From the NCBI RefSeq assembly GCF_020091405.1, contig NZ_CP081903.1:4154501-4218500 (forward strand): a stretch of 64,000 nucleotides of DNA, in the 5' to 3' direction. Source of the stretch: Bacteroides cellulosilyticus. Its GTDB lineage: Bacteria > Bacteroidota > Bacteroidia > Bacteroidales > Bacteroidaceae. Numbering within the stretch: the stretch's first letter is position 1; every line of letters begins with the position of its first letter. This document shows positions 48,869 to 58,732 of this stretch, piece after piece. A program made the position numbers and the translations under genes. The notes beneath the pieces were generated by a model. The model saw only the letters and a list, made by a program, of their open reading frames with translations, did not search any database and had not been told where the DNA came from.

Positions 48869-50463
48869 ATATCTTCCAGCTTTTCAAATGAGCGAATCCA
48901 TTCCACAATTACCGGTTCATTGCCGATATTCCCAAAATTGAGAATAAGAGTAATGTTTGCTGGCCTTTCTGTGAAGTGCGTTCCATTATTTGACAGATAG
49001 TCTGTAATCTTGAATACATAGATGTCTTTTCCTATCTTTTTAGCCTTATCCGAATCTAACTTCCAAAATTCCGGAGCACTGGCAACGCTATAGCTTAATT
49101 GTAACCAGTCTTTATTTGCGGATGCTGGAATCTTGGGTGCCTTTACGGCAATATACGGATAGTTTCCTGCCTGGTAGGAAATCCTTTTCTTTTGCATATT
49201 TACTCCGGATGATACAAATGACATTAGATTATCTACCTGTTTATAAGAGCAATTGGCGAAAGCCCATCCTTCCAGTTGGGAAAGATCCTCATTTATTTGT
49301 CCGGGGACTTTCCTTTCATTTAAGTCCTTTCCCAAATAGAACAGCAGGCTGCCGAAGCCCGGGTTATCACAAGTAAATCCCGGTCCTTCAGGACGTATCA
49401 TGCCTAATACAATTTGGGTATATGGCATTTCTAACCCTTTGCGTTCAACATAGTGATTGTAGGCAATTTCAAATAATGAGCGGAAACGTCCCATCCCTTC
49501 TTCCCCTAACGTAGTCCAGTTTGAATATTTTCCGGTTATATCTTTCCAGGTAAAGAAAGGTACTTCATAGCCCAGATTAGATTTGGCCAGGTATTCATAA
49601 CCTTTCATAAGGCGATTATCCAAAGCGCCATACAGGTCTCTGCCTTGTGTCCAGGCTATTTCGGCAATTTCCGAGAGGCATCCTAACCCTAACATGGCAT
49701 GTTGCTGGTCACGTCCACTTTCCTGTATCTGGCCGGATTCTGCTACGTAGTTGGGAAGAGTTCCATTGTCATGGCCTTTCAGAAAAAACTCTATAGCGTC
49801 TTCATACAACTTTTTATCGTTCAGAAATACTCCGAATGCCATTTGTGCCTTAGTTACCGCAATTCCCCAGTTACCGTTGGTGTAAGGTTTGGTATTGTAG
49901 AAAGTAGTAAGTATCGGCTGGAATACATTTCGGAACATATTTTCTACTTTGGGTGTATCTTTTGCATCCCATCCGTTAGTATGTTTATCTGCTGTATATG
50001 TATATCTCATGATTTCTGCTGCGTTTACCAGCATAAATCCTTGAAGGCCGGCACAAAGCGGATCGTCCGGACCTTCTATTTTCTTTAGGGTACTTGCATA
50101 CGCTCTGATAATCTCCATTGCTTTGTCTGCATGAGGCTCTTTTCCTGTGACTATCCAAAGAATGGCATTGTAGTAAGCTGCATTAAAATCTCGTTCACAA
50201 GGGTCTTTGGTATAACCATATCTGCCGGCACGACTGATAGTTTCGAAAGATCCTTTTATGCAATAATCAGCTTTTCCTTCAGGCATTCCTCTCATGATGT
50301 TGAATGAACCGTAAGCTGGTTGGATCTCATTTCTGACAAGTTCCCGGATTCTTTTTAATGAAGACTCAGAATGAAGTAAGCCCGGATGAGTAAACTCTTG
50401 ACTGTTTATATTCAGCATATAAAAGAGAAGAATAAATAACGGAATAAATTTCTTTTTCATCAT
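48865..50463 (-). CDS. Alginate-lyase-family polysaccharide lyase
   Basis: A 532-residue protein with signal peptide (MMKKKFIPLFILLFYMLNINSQE). It has the alginate lyase (PF05426-type) all-alpha barrel: TKPYTNGNWGIAVTKAQMAFG, then LPNYVAESGQIQESGRDQQHAMLGLG, including the conserved Asn, Glu-Ser-Gly-Arg-Asp-Gln and His. Related enzymes act on alginate or glucuronan, and PL38 of Bacteroides is a possible family; that assignment is from memory. C-terminal about 120 residues form a beta-domain. Products would carry unsaturated uronic acid, which fits the two GH88 genes. Confidence 0.85.
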   Translation of the reverse strand: MMKKKFIPLFILLFYMLNINSQEFTHPGLLHSESSLKRIRELVRNEIQPAYGSFNIMRGMPEGKADYCIKGSFETISRAGRYGYTKDPCERDFNAAYYNAILWIVTGKEPHADKAMEIIRAYASTLKKIEGPDDPLCAGLQGFMLVNAAEIMRYTYTADKHTNGWDAKDTPKVENMFRNVFQPILTTFYNTKPYTNGNWGIAVTKAQMAFGVFLNDKKLYEDAIEFFLKGHDNGTLPNYVAESGQIQESGRDQQHAMLGLGCLSEIAEIAWTQGRDLYGALDNRLMKGYEYLAKSNLGYEVPFFTWKDITGKYSNWTTLGEEGMGRFRSLFEIAYNHYVERKGLEMPYTQIVLGMIRPEGPGFTCDNPGFGSLLFYLGKDLNERKVPGQINEDLSQLEGWAFANCSYKQVDNLMSFVSSGVNMQKKRISYQAGNYPYIAVKAPKIPASANKDWLQLSYSVASAPEFWKLDSDKAKKIGKDIYVFKITDYLSNNGTHFTERPANITLILNFGNIGNEPVIVEWIRSFEKLEDI

Positions 50464-50510
50464 ATTCTTAAAATAATAAGGTTAATACATATTAGATAGA
50501 AGTCAATATG

Positions 50511-50542
50511 TATATAGCGTATTTACGTACCGATTTACCTAA
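50511..50542 (-). promoter_or_regulatory. Weaker ECF-like promoter before alginate-lyase gene
   Basis: TTAGGTA (50542-50536), 15 bases, ACGCTATATA (50520-50511). Spacing and CG placement fit the other sites, but two positions of the first element and the CGT differ. Confidence 0.45.
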
Positions 50543-50691
50543 AGCGGCATCGCACTTTTTAGTTTAATTATAAAAAACAATTCTACGTATAATGCATCAT
50601 GAGATTAAACTAAGTTTTAGTGAGCAAAACTATACATTCTATCAAATAAATCATTAAGTTTGTCGGACTTCTTAGTAATAATAAGGGGAAA

Positions 50692-53526
50692 ATGATTGAT
50701 TTTTATGAATGTATGAAAGACACATATTACTATATAGGGAGAGTTATTCAATTCGCCATTCATTATTTGTTTATGGCGATAATGTTGTTGTTGCCATTAT
50801 CTCTGTATTCAATCCAACAGTCTCCTGTTTTTCGTTCTGTAACTGTATCTGAAGGTTTATCCCATAATACGATAAATGCTATATATAAGGATACCCGTGG
50901 TTTCGTATGGTTAGGAACACAGATGGGATTGGATCGTTTTGATGGGGTAAATGTGACGACTTATCCTCAATTTTCCGGGAGAACTGTTTTTTCGATAGCA
51001 GAGACTGATTCTGTAAATTTATGGGTGGGTACAGATATAGGATTGATAAAGTTTAATCGTAAGACAGAGACGGTTGAACCGATTGCTTTAGATGGCAAAT
51101 CTTTGTCTGTAAAAGTGGTTTTCGTGAGTAAGAAGGGGAAATTACTACTTGGTAGTTCACGTGGATTATTTCTGTATGAAAGTGGTGTATTCAGAAAGAT
51201 TCTGCTGGACTCCAATGCCTTGTCTGCTGTGAATGGCCTAATGGATATTGTAGATGGAGAGGATGATAGTGTTTGGATTGCTTCAAATGGAGGATTGATC
51301 CATTATAATATGGAAACTGGAAGATCACGAGTGTTTGAGAATAATATTAGAGGAGGATTAAATTACTATAACTGTCTGGCTTTAATGGGCAATACTATTT
51401 ATTTAGGTACGGCAAACCAGGGCATGCTGAAGTTTGATATTGGGCAGGAAGTTTTCTCCATATATCCGCAAATAGGTAATGGATGTATTAAGGATTTGGT
51501 ACCTGTAGGTAATGATACATTGTATGTAGGAATCAATGGAAGTGGTGTCAAAATTATAAAAGCATCTTCCGGACAAGAAATAACGTCAATAGAACATTCT
51601 ATACAGGAAGATGCCATTTGTTCGAATGCTGTTTATTCATTACTGAAAGATAAAAATATCCTTTATATCGGTACTTACATGGGTGGAATGAGTTATACGC
51701 CTACGCGTGGGAATACCTTTTCCATCTATGCTTTTAAGGATAAATTTGATTCCCATAATCTGAATGTGCGTGGGTTCTGGATTGGTAAACAAGGGCGAAA
51801 AGTAATAGGTACCCGTGACGGACTTTATTATATTTCCGAAGAAGAGAATATAGTGAAACATTACACTATAAAATCTTCGATATTACGTTCGGATATTATT
51901 TTGTCGGTTAAACCTTTGGGAGAAGATTATTTGATAGGAACTTATGGTGGTGGCATGTATTTGCTGCATGCAGAGACGGGTAAACTGTCTTTTTTTAAAC
52001 CGGATGATTGCTTCAGGCAAAATTCATTTACCGGATGTGAAAGAGATAAAGAAGGCAAGTACTGGATAGGGAGTTCTTATGGGGTGTATGTTTATAATGA
52101 ATTGACCGGACAGTATGTAAATTACAATAATAGAAATTCGTCTCTTGCCATAAATTCAATATTTACTTTAAAAGCTGATTCAAAGGATAGGATCTGGATA
52201 GGAGCGAATGGAGCTGTTTTTTTGTATGATATGTCAACCGGTACTTTCAAGTCGGATGTATTTCCTGAACATATAGAACCGTTTACAAAAAGCATACGGT
52301 ATATTTATGAGGATAATCATAAAAATCTATGGTTTTGTGACGATAAAGAGGGAGTTGTTAAAGTTGATGAGCATTTTACTAAATTTGAGCATCTGACAGT
52401 TGATGATTTCCTTCCCAATAATTCGGTCATGAGTATTATTGAAGATCCGCATGATGGAGGACTGTGGTTTAGTACACAACGTGGTTTACTGTATATCAAA
52501 GATAATCATCACAAGATTTTCTCTCTTTATGATGGCATTCCCGGATACATATTTAATAACCCTGTACAGATTACAGATGATGGCTCTATTTGGTGGGGCA
52601 ATGAAAGGGGATTAGTAAAATATACTTCTCAGCCTAAACATGAAAGAAAGGTGATTCCATTACCTCCTGCCATTACATCAGTAGCTGTTGCTGGTAGAAT
52701 CCTTCAGACGGGAGATGAATTGTTGCCTTTTTCTTCTTCATTTATGGAGAAGATCTCTTTGCCTGCAGATAAGAATAATATTGCATTTACGTTTTCTGCC
52801 TTGAATTATGCTGTTGTGAATACGGATATCTATGAATATTTTTTGGAAGGGTATGATAAGGAATGGTTGACTTTGATGAAAGGCAATCAAGTAGCCTATA
52901 CGAATCTTCCAGTTGGCAACTATGTTTTTAAAGTAAGGGCGGCGTCTAATCCGGGTGCGGTTATGGCGGTTAAGGTGGAAGTTGTACGGGGACTTTCTTT
53001 CACCTTATGGATGGTGGTACTTTGTTTTTTAACATGTTTGGTACTGCTCTATAGCTATTACGCTTTGCTGGGTAAATATAGAAAAATGAAAGAGGGTATG
53101 CGTGAGAATACAGTACAAGTCGAAGGAGTACAGAAGGAGAAGTATCAGAAATCCAGGGTGGATGAAGAAGTGGTATCACGGATAAAACAAAGGTTAACAG
53201 AATGTATGAATAAGGATAAGATGTATCTGAATCCGGATTTGAAGTTGCAGGATGTAGCGAATACTATTGGCTGCAATACGGGAGATTTGTCACAGGTTCT
53301 AAATTTATATTTGAATATAAACTTTACCGATTATATCAACCAATATCGTGTGGAAGAATTTATTATCCGCGTGCAGGATAAATCAGCTTCCAAATATACT
53401 TTGGCGTTTCTTTCTGAGCAGTGTGGATTTAGCTCCCGGACATCTTTTTTCCGTTCATTTAAGAAATTGAAGGGTAAATCACCTGCAGAGTATATTAAGG
53501 AGAAAGATATCATTTTAGAAATATAA
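50692..53526 (+). CDS. Propeller-type membrane sensor fused directly to an AraC DNA-binding domain
   Basis: A 944-residue membrane regulator. Hydrophobic N-terminus (FAIHYLFMAIMLLLPLSLYS), then repeats of the two-component propeller (about 45-660; e.g. IYKDTRGFVWLGTQMGLDRFDG), a Y_Y_Y domain (about 670-760), one membrane helix (FTLWMVVLCFLTCLVLLYSYY), a coiled coil and a C-terminal AraC-type HTH (about 840-940; LKLQDVANTIGCNTGDLSQVL; FLSEQCGFSSRTSFFRSFKKL). Ordinary hybrid two-component PUL regulators have a kinase and receiver between membrane and HTH; here neither exists. Ligand binding outside must reach the HTH without phosphotransfer. Start could be 50692 or a nearby Met. Confidence 0.9.
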   Translation: MIDFYECMKDTYYYIGRVIQFAIHYLFMAIMLLLPLSLYSIQQSPVFRSVTVSEGLSHNTINAIYKDTRGFVWLGTQMGLDRFDGVNVTTYPQFSGRTVFSIAETDSVNLWVGTDIGLIKFNRKTETVEPIALDGKSLSVKVVFVSKKGKLLLGSSRGLFLYESGVFRKILLDSNALSAVNGLMDIVDGEDDSVWIASNGGLIHYNMETGRSRVFENNIRGGLNYYNCLALMGNTIYLGTANQGMLKFDIGQEVFSIYPQIGNGCIKDLVPVGNDTLYVGINGSGVKIIKASSGQEITSIEHSIQEDAICSNAVYSLLKDKNILYIGTYMGGMSYTPTRGNTFSIYAFKDKFDSHNLNVRGFWIGKQGRKVIGTRDGLYYISEEENIVKHYTIKSSILRSDIILSVKPLGEDYLIGTYGGGMYLLHAETGKLSFFKPDDCFRQNSFTGCERDKEGKYWIGSSYGVYVYNELTGQYVNYNNRNSSLAINSIFTLKADSKDRIWIGANGAVFLYDMSTGTFKSDVFPEHIEPFTKSIRYIYEDNHKNLWFCDDKEGVVKVDEHFTKFEHLTVDDFLPNNSVMSIIEDPHDGGLWFSTQRGLLYIKDNHHKIFSLYDGIPGYIFNNPVQITDDGSIWWGNERGLVKYTSQPKHERKVIPLPPAITSVAVAGRILQTGDELLPFSSSFMEKISLPADKNNIAFTFSALNYAVVNTDIYEYFLEGYDKEWLTLMKGNQVAYTNLPVGNYVFKVRAASNPGAVMAVKVEVVRGLSFTLWMVVLCFLTCLVLLYSYYALLGKYRKMKEGMRENTVQVEGVQKEKYQKSRVDEEVVSRIKQRLTECMNKDKMYLNPDLKLQDVANTIGCNTGDLSQVLNLYLNINFTDYINQYRVEEFIIRVQDKSASKYTLAFLSEQCGFSSRTSFFRSFKKLKGKSPAEYIKEKDIILEI

Positions 53527-53534
53527 CTTCCTGA

Positions 53535-53570
53535 AAAGAGTACCAAAATAATTTGGTACTCTTTCTTTTT
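53535..53570 (+). terminator. Terminator after membrane AraC regulator
   Basis: Perfect 13-bp stem AAAGAGTACCAAA with TTTGGTACTCTTT, then CTTTTTAT. Confidence 0.9.
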
Positions 53571-53654
53571 ATATAATTAAAATATTGAAATATAGCTATT
53601 TATTGAGAAACTCGTTTCAGCCTTTAGGTTGGTACCTATTACACTTCTCAGAAT

Positions 53655-53685
53655 GTCTGAAAAGAATTTCAACTTACTAATTTTG
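53655..53685 (+). promoter_or_regulatory. Housekeeping-type promoter of GH88-sigma operon
   Basis: -33 TCTG (53655-53658) and exact -7 TAATTTTG (53678-53685), 19 bases apart; about 43 bases before the ATG. The ECF motif found elsewhere in the PUL is not present here. Confidence 0.6.
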
Positions 53686-53727
53686 TTGTCGTTGAAATCA
53701 ATTTGTTCATTTAAAAAGTGCTATATC

Positions 53728-54948
53728 ATGAAACACAAAACCATTCTTTTGCTTGCTTCTTTATTTGTAGTGGGAATTGCTTGTAAGCAATTCAACCGGG
53801 AATTTTCAGTAAATACCAATATTGATTATTGTGAGACCCAGGCTTTACGTACATTGGCCATTGTTCCTTCTGGCTCAGAAGGAGGTATTCCTAACTCGAT
53901 CGATGGAGATGATGTTAATTGGCATTTCACCAGTCCCGGTTCATGGACTTCAGGTTTCTGGCCTGGTATTCTTTGGTATTTATATGAGAATACAAAGGAT
54001 AATATGTGGAAAGTTGCAGCTGAAAACTATACTCAAAAGATTCTTCCTGTAACTCACAGAAAAGCAAGGAGCCATGATATGGGATTCATTACGATGTGTA
54101 GTTTGGGCAATGGATATCGTTTGACGGGTAATACGGAATATAAAGAAGGATTATTACGTGCTGCTGATTCTCTTTCTGTTCTGTTTAATTCCGAAGTTGG
54201 TACTTTTCTGTCATGGCCGGGTATGGTGAGAAAGGAAAATTGGCCTCATAATACTATTATTGATAATATGATGAATCTTGAGCTGCTATTCTGGGCTGCC
54301 CGAAACGGGGGAGAACGCCGTCTATATGATATGGCGTGTGAGCATGCCGATACTACAATGAAATATCAGTTTCGCAAAGATTATTCATGCTATCATGTTG
54401 CCGTATATGACACGATTACCGGACATTTTATAAAAGGTGTGACTCATCAAGGACTGAGCGATAACTCCATGTGGGCACGTGGGCAAGCATGGGCTATTTA
54501 TGGTTATACTATGGTATATCGTGAAACGGGAGAAGTGCGCTTTCTGAACTTTGCCCGAAAAGTAGCAGATGCTTATTTATCCCGTTTACCGGAGGATTTA
54601 ATTCCTTATTGGGATTTTGATGCTCCCGATTTGTCTTCTGGAGAACCTAAAGATGCTTCCGCAGCGGCTATTACAGCTTCTGCTTTACTGGAACTTTCTA
54701 CTTATGTAACCGAGCGTGACTCTTCACATTATTACTATGACCAGGCAGAAAAGATGCTTGAAGTGTTATCATCTTCTGCTTATAAGGCAGGAGATACAAA
54801 ATATGCTTTTCTGTTACATTCGGTAGGTCATATGCCTCGTGGTGGAGAAGTTGATGCATCCATTATTTATGCAGACTATTATTATCTTGAAGCATTAATC
54901 CGTTTTAAGAGATTACAAGAGAAACGTTCTATACTGGCTAATTTATAA
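53728..54948 (+). CDS. GH88 unsaturated glucuronyl hydrolase, copy 2, lipoprotein
   Basis: A 406-residue lipoprotein (MKHKTILLLASLFVVGIAC; lipobox Cys). The frame is open from 53629 but the ATG at 53728 begins the lipoprotein signal. Family segments: PGSWTSGFWPGILWY, NTIIDNMMNLELLFWAARNG, HQGLSDNSMWARGQAWAIYGY. It parallels the copy at 38288, at the opposite end of the PUL, with clear similarity throughout. Followed after 23 bases by the ECF sigma gene, so both are made from one transcript. Confidence 0.93.
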   Translation: MKHKTILLLASLFVVGIACKQFNREFSVNTNIDYCETQALRTLAIVPSGSEGGIPNSIDGDDVNWHFTSPGSWTSGFWPGILWYLYENTKDNMWKVAAENYTQKILPVTHRKARSHDMGFITMCSLGNGYRLTGNTEYKEGLLRAADSLSVLFNSEVGTFLSWPGMVRKENWPHNTIIDNMMNLELLFWAARNGGERRLYDMACEHADTTMKYQFRKDYSCYHVAVYDTITGHFIKGVTHQGLSDNSMWARGQAWAIYGYTMVYRETGEVRFLNFARKVADAYLSRLPEDLIPYWDFDAPDLSSGEPKDASAAAITASALLELSTYVTERDSSHYYYDQAEKMLEVLSSSAYKAGDTKYAFLLHSVGHMPRGGEVDASIIYADYYYLEALIRFKRLQEKRSILANL

Positions 54949-54971
54949 ATATTTCCTTAATCTTATCTATT

Positions 54972-55517
54972 ATGAATACACAATTGATGATTGCCGGATA
55001 TTGTCCGGTTGGAAATTATTCTTTCGAGATAATTTATAAAAAGTATCACACTTTTTTCGTGCACTATGCTGAAAAAACAATGGGAGAGGAATTGTATGCT
55101 GAAGATGTTGTACAAGATGTATTTATCAATTTGCTACAGCAGACTAATTATTTTGTATCGGAAGGTGCAGTATTGAAATACATCTACAAAGCGCTTTATA
55201 ACCGCTGTATTGATTTTATACGTCATAAGCAAATAGAACAGCATTATGAAGAAGTCTCTGGAAATGACTTTATATCTGCATTGAATAGAGATGGGCACAA
55301 TACTCTTTTGACAAAAGAATTTTTTGTAATAGTAGAAAATCGTATAAAAGGGTTACCTCCTAAATGCAAACAGATATTTGTAATGAAGTATAAGAATGAG
55401 TATTCTAATCCGGAAATCAGCGAAAAGTTAGGATTATCGATACGAACAGTAGAGAATCAAATATATATTGCCCGCAACGTGTTACGAGAATATGTGGATT
55501 CTTATCTATGTTCCTAA
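54972..55517 (+). CDS. ECF sigma factor without anti-sigma partner
   Basis: A 181-residue sigma-70-type protein of the extracytoplasmic-function group. Region 2 (about 25-95: FEIIYKKYHTFFVHYAEKTM, EDVVQDVFINLLQQ) and region 4 (about 125-175: GLPPKCKQIFVMKYKNEYSN, SEKLGLSIRTVENQIYIARN). Region 3 is absent as expected for ECF. In Bacteroides PULs, such genes usually precede a FecR-type anti-sigma gene and a SusC with an N-terminal signalling domain; here susC follows directly and no anti-sigma gene is present. It probably directs the PUL promoters listed in this annotation. Confidence 0.92.
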   Translation: MNTQLMIAGYCPVGNYSFEIIYKKYHTFFVHYAEKTMGEELYAEDVVQDVFINLLQQTNYFVSEGAVLKYIYKALYNRCIDFIRHKQIEQHYEEVSGNDFISALNRDGHNTLLTKEFFVIVENRIKGLPPKCKQIFVMKYKNEYSNPEISEKLGLSIRTVENQIYIARNVLREYVDSYLCS

Positions 55518-55542
55518 AAAAATAGCGAAAATTATCTTTTGT

Positions 55543-55574
55543 TTGAGTGAATGAAAGTTTATTCCCGTTTAATC
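55543..55574 (+). promoter_or_regulatory. Putative ECF promoter before susC
   Basis: TTGAGTG (55543-55549), 15 bases, CCGTTTAATC (55565-55574). 61 bases to the ATG at 55636. The sigma gene ends 25 bases upstream. Confidence 0.75.
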
Positions 55575-55635
55575 TATGTTCATTGAAGATATATTGACTA
55601 AATAATTAAATGTGATTTTTTATGTTAAACTTAAA

Positions 55636-58600
55636 ATGCATGCTATGAATAAGAAAGACAAATTCTTTATGCTTTTAGCATTGTCCTGTTTGCCATTAAG
55701 TGAAATGGCTGCGGAACAAGCGGATGGTATGGCTGCATCTCCTATAACTCAGGAGGTATTGCAGAATTCGGTTAAAATTACCGGAAAGGTAGTGGATGTT
55801 CAAGGAGAACCGGTTATTGGTGCTACAGTAATGGAAAAAGGTACCACCAATGGTATCATTACAGATGTTGACGGTAGCTTTACATTAAATGTTTCTCCCA
55901 ACCGGAAATTACAGGTTTCGTATGTCGGTTATCAGACTCAGGAAATTACAATTGGCTCCAATCGTACGTTGAGAATAACTTTGAAAGAGGACTCTGAATT
56001 GCTGGATGAAGTTGTGGTAGTAGGGTATGGTACGATGAAGAAATCAGATTTGACAGGTGCGGTATCCTCCGTTTCTACTCAGGACTTAATGAGAAGTGGT
56101 AGAACGGATGCGGTAGGGGCTATGCAGGGAGCTTTACCGGGTGTACAAATCCAGCGTTCGAATAATAAACCGGGTGGTGAATATAATATTCTGATCCGTG
56201 GCTTGAATACAATTAGCGGGAGCACGTCTCCTTTAATAGTGGTAGATGGCGTACCAGGTGCATCTTTATCTAATCTGAATCCAGATGATATCGAAAAAAT
56301 AGATATTCTAAAAGATGCGTCGTCTACAGCAATCTATGGTTCCCGTGCCACTAATGGTGTGGTAATGGTTACTACCAAAAGAGGAAAGATAGGTAAAGTG
56401 AAAATTGACTATAGCGGTTATGCCGGATATAGGAAATATACCAATATGCCCGATATGATGTCCGGTGAAGAATATGTGCAGTTGGCGCGAGAGGCGAAGA
56501 GAGCTGGAAATAATAATGAATATGTGGATGATAGTCAAATTTTTACAGCCTCAGAATTGAAGGCCATTCAGGATGGTAACTATTTTGATTGGGTGGATGC
56601 GGTTTCCACGCCGGCCTTTATGACGAATCATACCATATCGGCTACCGGAGGTAATGAAATGGCTACTTACGCCTTGTCTGCCGGATATTATTTTGAAAAT
56701 GGTATGCTGGAGCCTCAGGAATATTCCCGTTATAATCTTCGGGCAGTGGTAGATGTAGAGCCTAGTAAATACATGAAATTTGGTATTAATATGTATGGAA
56801 CCCATTCTGTACGTGATACCGGTAATTCGGACCTGTTGCAGGACGCTTTCCGTTTACGTCCTACTTATCATCCGACTGACTTGGTGACAGGGGAGGAAAT
56901 GTGGGCTTATTCCAATGGCCAATATAATGCGTTGACTACCATGAAGAATGAACTGAATAAAACAAAGAAATACAATCTGTTAAGCAATATTTACTTAGAA
57001 GTCACTCCTGTGAAGGGATTGACATTGAAAACTACTTTCTCTCCGGATATAAATCTGGAGGAGATCGGTCAGTACAGAGGTAAATATACGAAGGCTAATA
57101 AGGGACAAAATAAGGCAACCAGTAATTATGCGAAAAACAGTTATGTGGATTGGGTTTGGGATAATCTTGTGAATTATAATTTTCAGTTGAAAGATCATCG
57201 TGTTGATTTGACCGGAGTATTTTCGATGCAGCAGTCACAGGATGAGAAGTTGAAAGGAATTGGCAATGGATTGTCATATAATTCTTTGTGGTACAATTTG
57301 GCTGGGGGATCGGCAAGCAATACTTCTTCTTCAGGTTTTACCAAAACAAATTTGATGTCCTATCTGGCACGTGCCAATTATGTGTACAAGGACAAGTATT
57401 TTCTGACTGCAAGTATCCGTTTGGATGGTTCGTCAAAATTGGCGGAAGGTAATAAATGGGGAAGTTTTCCATCGGCTGCCGTGGCATGGAGAGTGTCGGG
57501 GGAAGAATTTATGAAGAGTCTGTCTTGGTTGAGCAATTTGAAGTTACGTTTGAGTTATGGTCAGACTGGTAATGATAATGTAAGTGCATATCAGACACAG
57601 GGCTCTATTAGCGGTGCTAACTATTATACATTTGGTTCAAGCGAGTCTATCGGCTATGTTCCCAATAATTTGCGGAATCTGGATTTAGGGTGGGAACGTA
57701 CTACAGAGTATAATGTGGGCATTGACTTCGGATTATTGAATAATCGTATTTCAGGTAGTGTGGAATATTATAATCGTTTGACAGAAGATTTGATTATGAA
57801 TAAGACGGTGCCTGTTACTACCGGCTATTCTTCTGTGAAAGCGAATGTGGGATCTGTCAGAAATGAAGGTTTCGAAGTAAACATTCATTCAGATAATATC
57901 CGTACCAAAGATTTCTCATGGAGAACCAGTCTGAACTTTGCCTATAACAAAAATAGGATTGTAGATTTGCAATATAAGGAAGATCTGACTTCCCGTGGAC
58001 AATCTTTAGCAGGAATGAGTGGTGACTACAGTAATCTTTGGATTATCGGTCAGCCTATTGATATAAATTACAATTTGATGACATTGGGAGTATGGCAGTT
58101 GGACGAAGCCGAAGAAGCAGCTAAATATGGTTGTAAGCCGGGACAATATAAACCGTTAGACTTGAATGATGATGGTGTGATTGATGATAAAGACCGTGTG
58201 ATTGATGGTAAACGTACTCCGGATTGGACAGGTGGTATGACTAATACATTTACATACAAGGAATTCGATCTGTCATTTCAAGCGGCCTTCCAAGCGGGAG
58301 CAAGAGCTAGAAACCAGTTTTATGTTTCGTATGCATTGGAAAACAACAATCTCAATTTTAATAACTTAAGAAAAGATTATTGGACTCCGGAGAATCCGAC
58401 CAATGCTTCTGCACAGCCTAGCAACATGGGTACTTATCGGAGTAAAGCAGGATCATGGGGGAATGCGAAGTCAGAGATGTCGCATACGATGTTCTCCAGT
58501 GATTTTCTTAAAATCTCATATATTACTTTGGGATATACTTTCAAGCCGTCAGTTCTTGAAAAAATGAAATTAGGTAATTTGCGTCTATATGCAACTGTTC

Positions 58601-58722
58601 AGAATCCATTTATTTTTTGTGCAAAGGATGTGGTTGATCCTGAACAGTTGAATGTCAGTATCAATACATCGGATGCAATGACTCGAAATGTGATTTTCGG
58701 TATTAATTTATCATTCAAATAA
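55636..58722 (+). CDS. SusC-family TonB-dependent outer-membrane transporter
   Basis: Takes up oligosaccharides across the outer membrane together with SusD, powered by TonB. Domains: signal region (about 1-28), carboxypeptidase-regulatory-like domain (about 45-120; VKITGKVVDVQGEPVIGATV), plug with DEVVVVGYGTMKKSDLTGAV, and the 22-strand barrel ending VIFGINLSFK. The STN signalling domain seen in ECF-linked SusC proteins is missing. The frame is open from a GTG at 55612; ATG at 55636 or 55645 is more likely. Operon with susD, 10 bases apart. Confidence 0.95.
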   Translation: MHAMNKKDKFFMLLALSCLPLSEMAAEQADGMAASPITQEVLQNSVKITGKVVDVQGEPVIGATVMEKGTTNGIITDVDGSFTLNVSPNRKLQVSYVGYQTQEITIGSNRTLRITLKEDSELLDEVVVVGYGTMKKSDLTGAVSSVSTQDLMRSGRTDAVGAMQGALPGVQIQRSNNKPGGEYNILIRGLNTISGSTSPLIVVDGVPGASLSNLNPDDIEKIDILKDASSTAIYGSRATNGVVMVTTKRGKIGKVKIDYSGYAGYRKYTNMPDMMSGEEYVQLAREAKRAGNNNEYVDDSQIFTASELKAIQDGNYFDWVDAVSTPAFMTNHTISATGGNEMATYALSAGYYFENGMLEPQEYSRYNLRAVVDVEPSKYMKFGINMYGTHSVRDTGNSDLLQDAFRLRPTYHPTDLVTGEEMWAYSNGQYNALTTMKNELNKTKKYNLLSNIYLEVTPVKGLTLKTTFSPDINLEEIGQYRGKYTKANKGQNKATSNYAKNSYVDWVWDNLVNYNFQLKDHRVDLTGVFSMQQSQDEKLKGIGNGLSYNSLWYNLAGGSASNTSSSGFTKTNLMSYLARANYVYKDKYFLTASIRLDGSSKLAEGNKWGSFPSAAVAWRVSGEEFMKSLSWLSNLKLRLSYGQTGNDNVSAYQTQGSISGANYYTFGSSESIGYVPNNLRNLDLGWERTTEYNVGIDFGLLNNRISGSVEYYNRLTEDLIMNKTVPVTTGYSSVKANVGSVRNEGFEVNIHSDNIRTKDFSWRTSLNFAYNKNRIVDLQYKEDLTSRGQSLAGMSGDYSNLWIIGQPIDINYNLMTLGVWQLDEAEEAAKYGCKPGQYKPLDLNDDGVIDDKDRVIDGKRTPDWTGGMTNTFTYKEFDLSFQAAFQAGARARNQFYVSYALENNNLNFNNLRKDYWTPENPTNASAQPSNMGTYRSKAGSWGNAKSEMSHTMFSSDFLKISYITLGYTFKPSVLEKMKLGNLRLYATVQNPFIFCAKDVVDPEQLNVSINTSDAMTRNVIFGINLSFK

Positions 58723-58732
58723 TTAGGATAAT

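Noticed and set aside
53600..53640. TTGAGAA near 53602 as an ECF promoter site for the GH88-sigma operon
   Set aside because: No CGT element follows at 15 bases, and a housekeeping -7 element at 53678 explains the gene.
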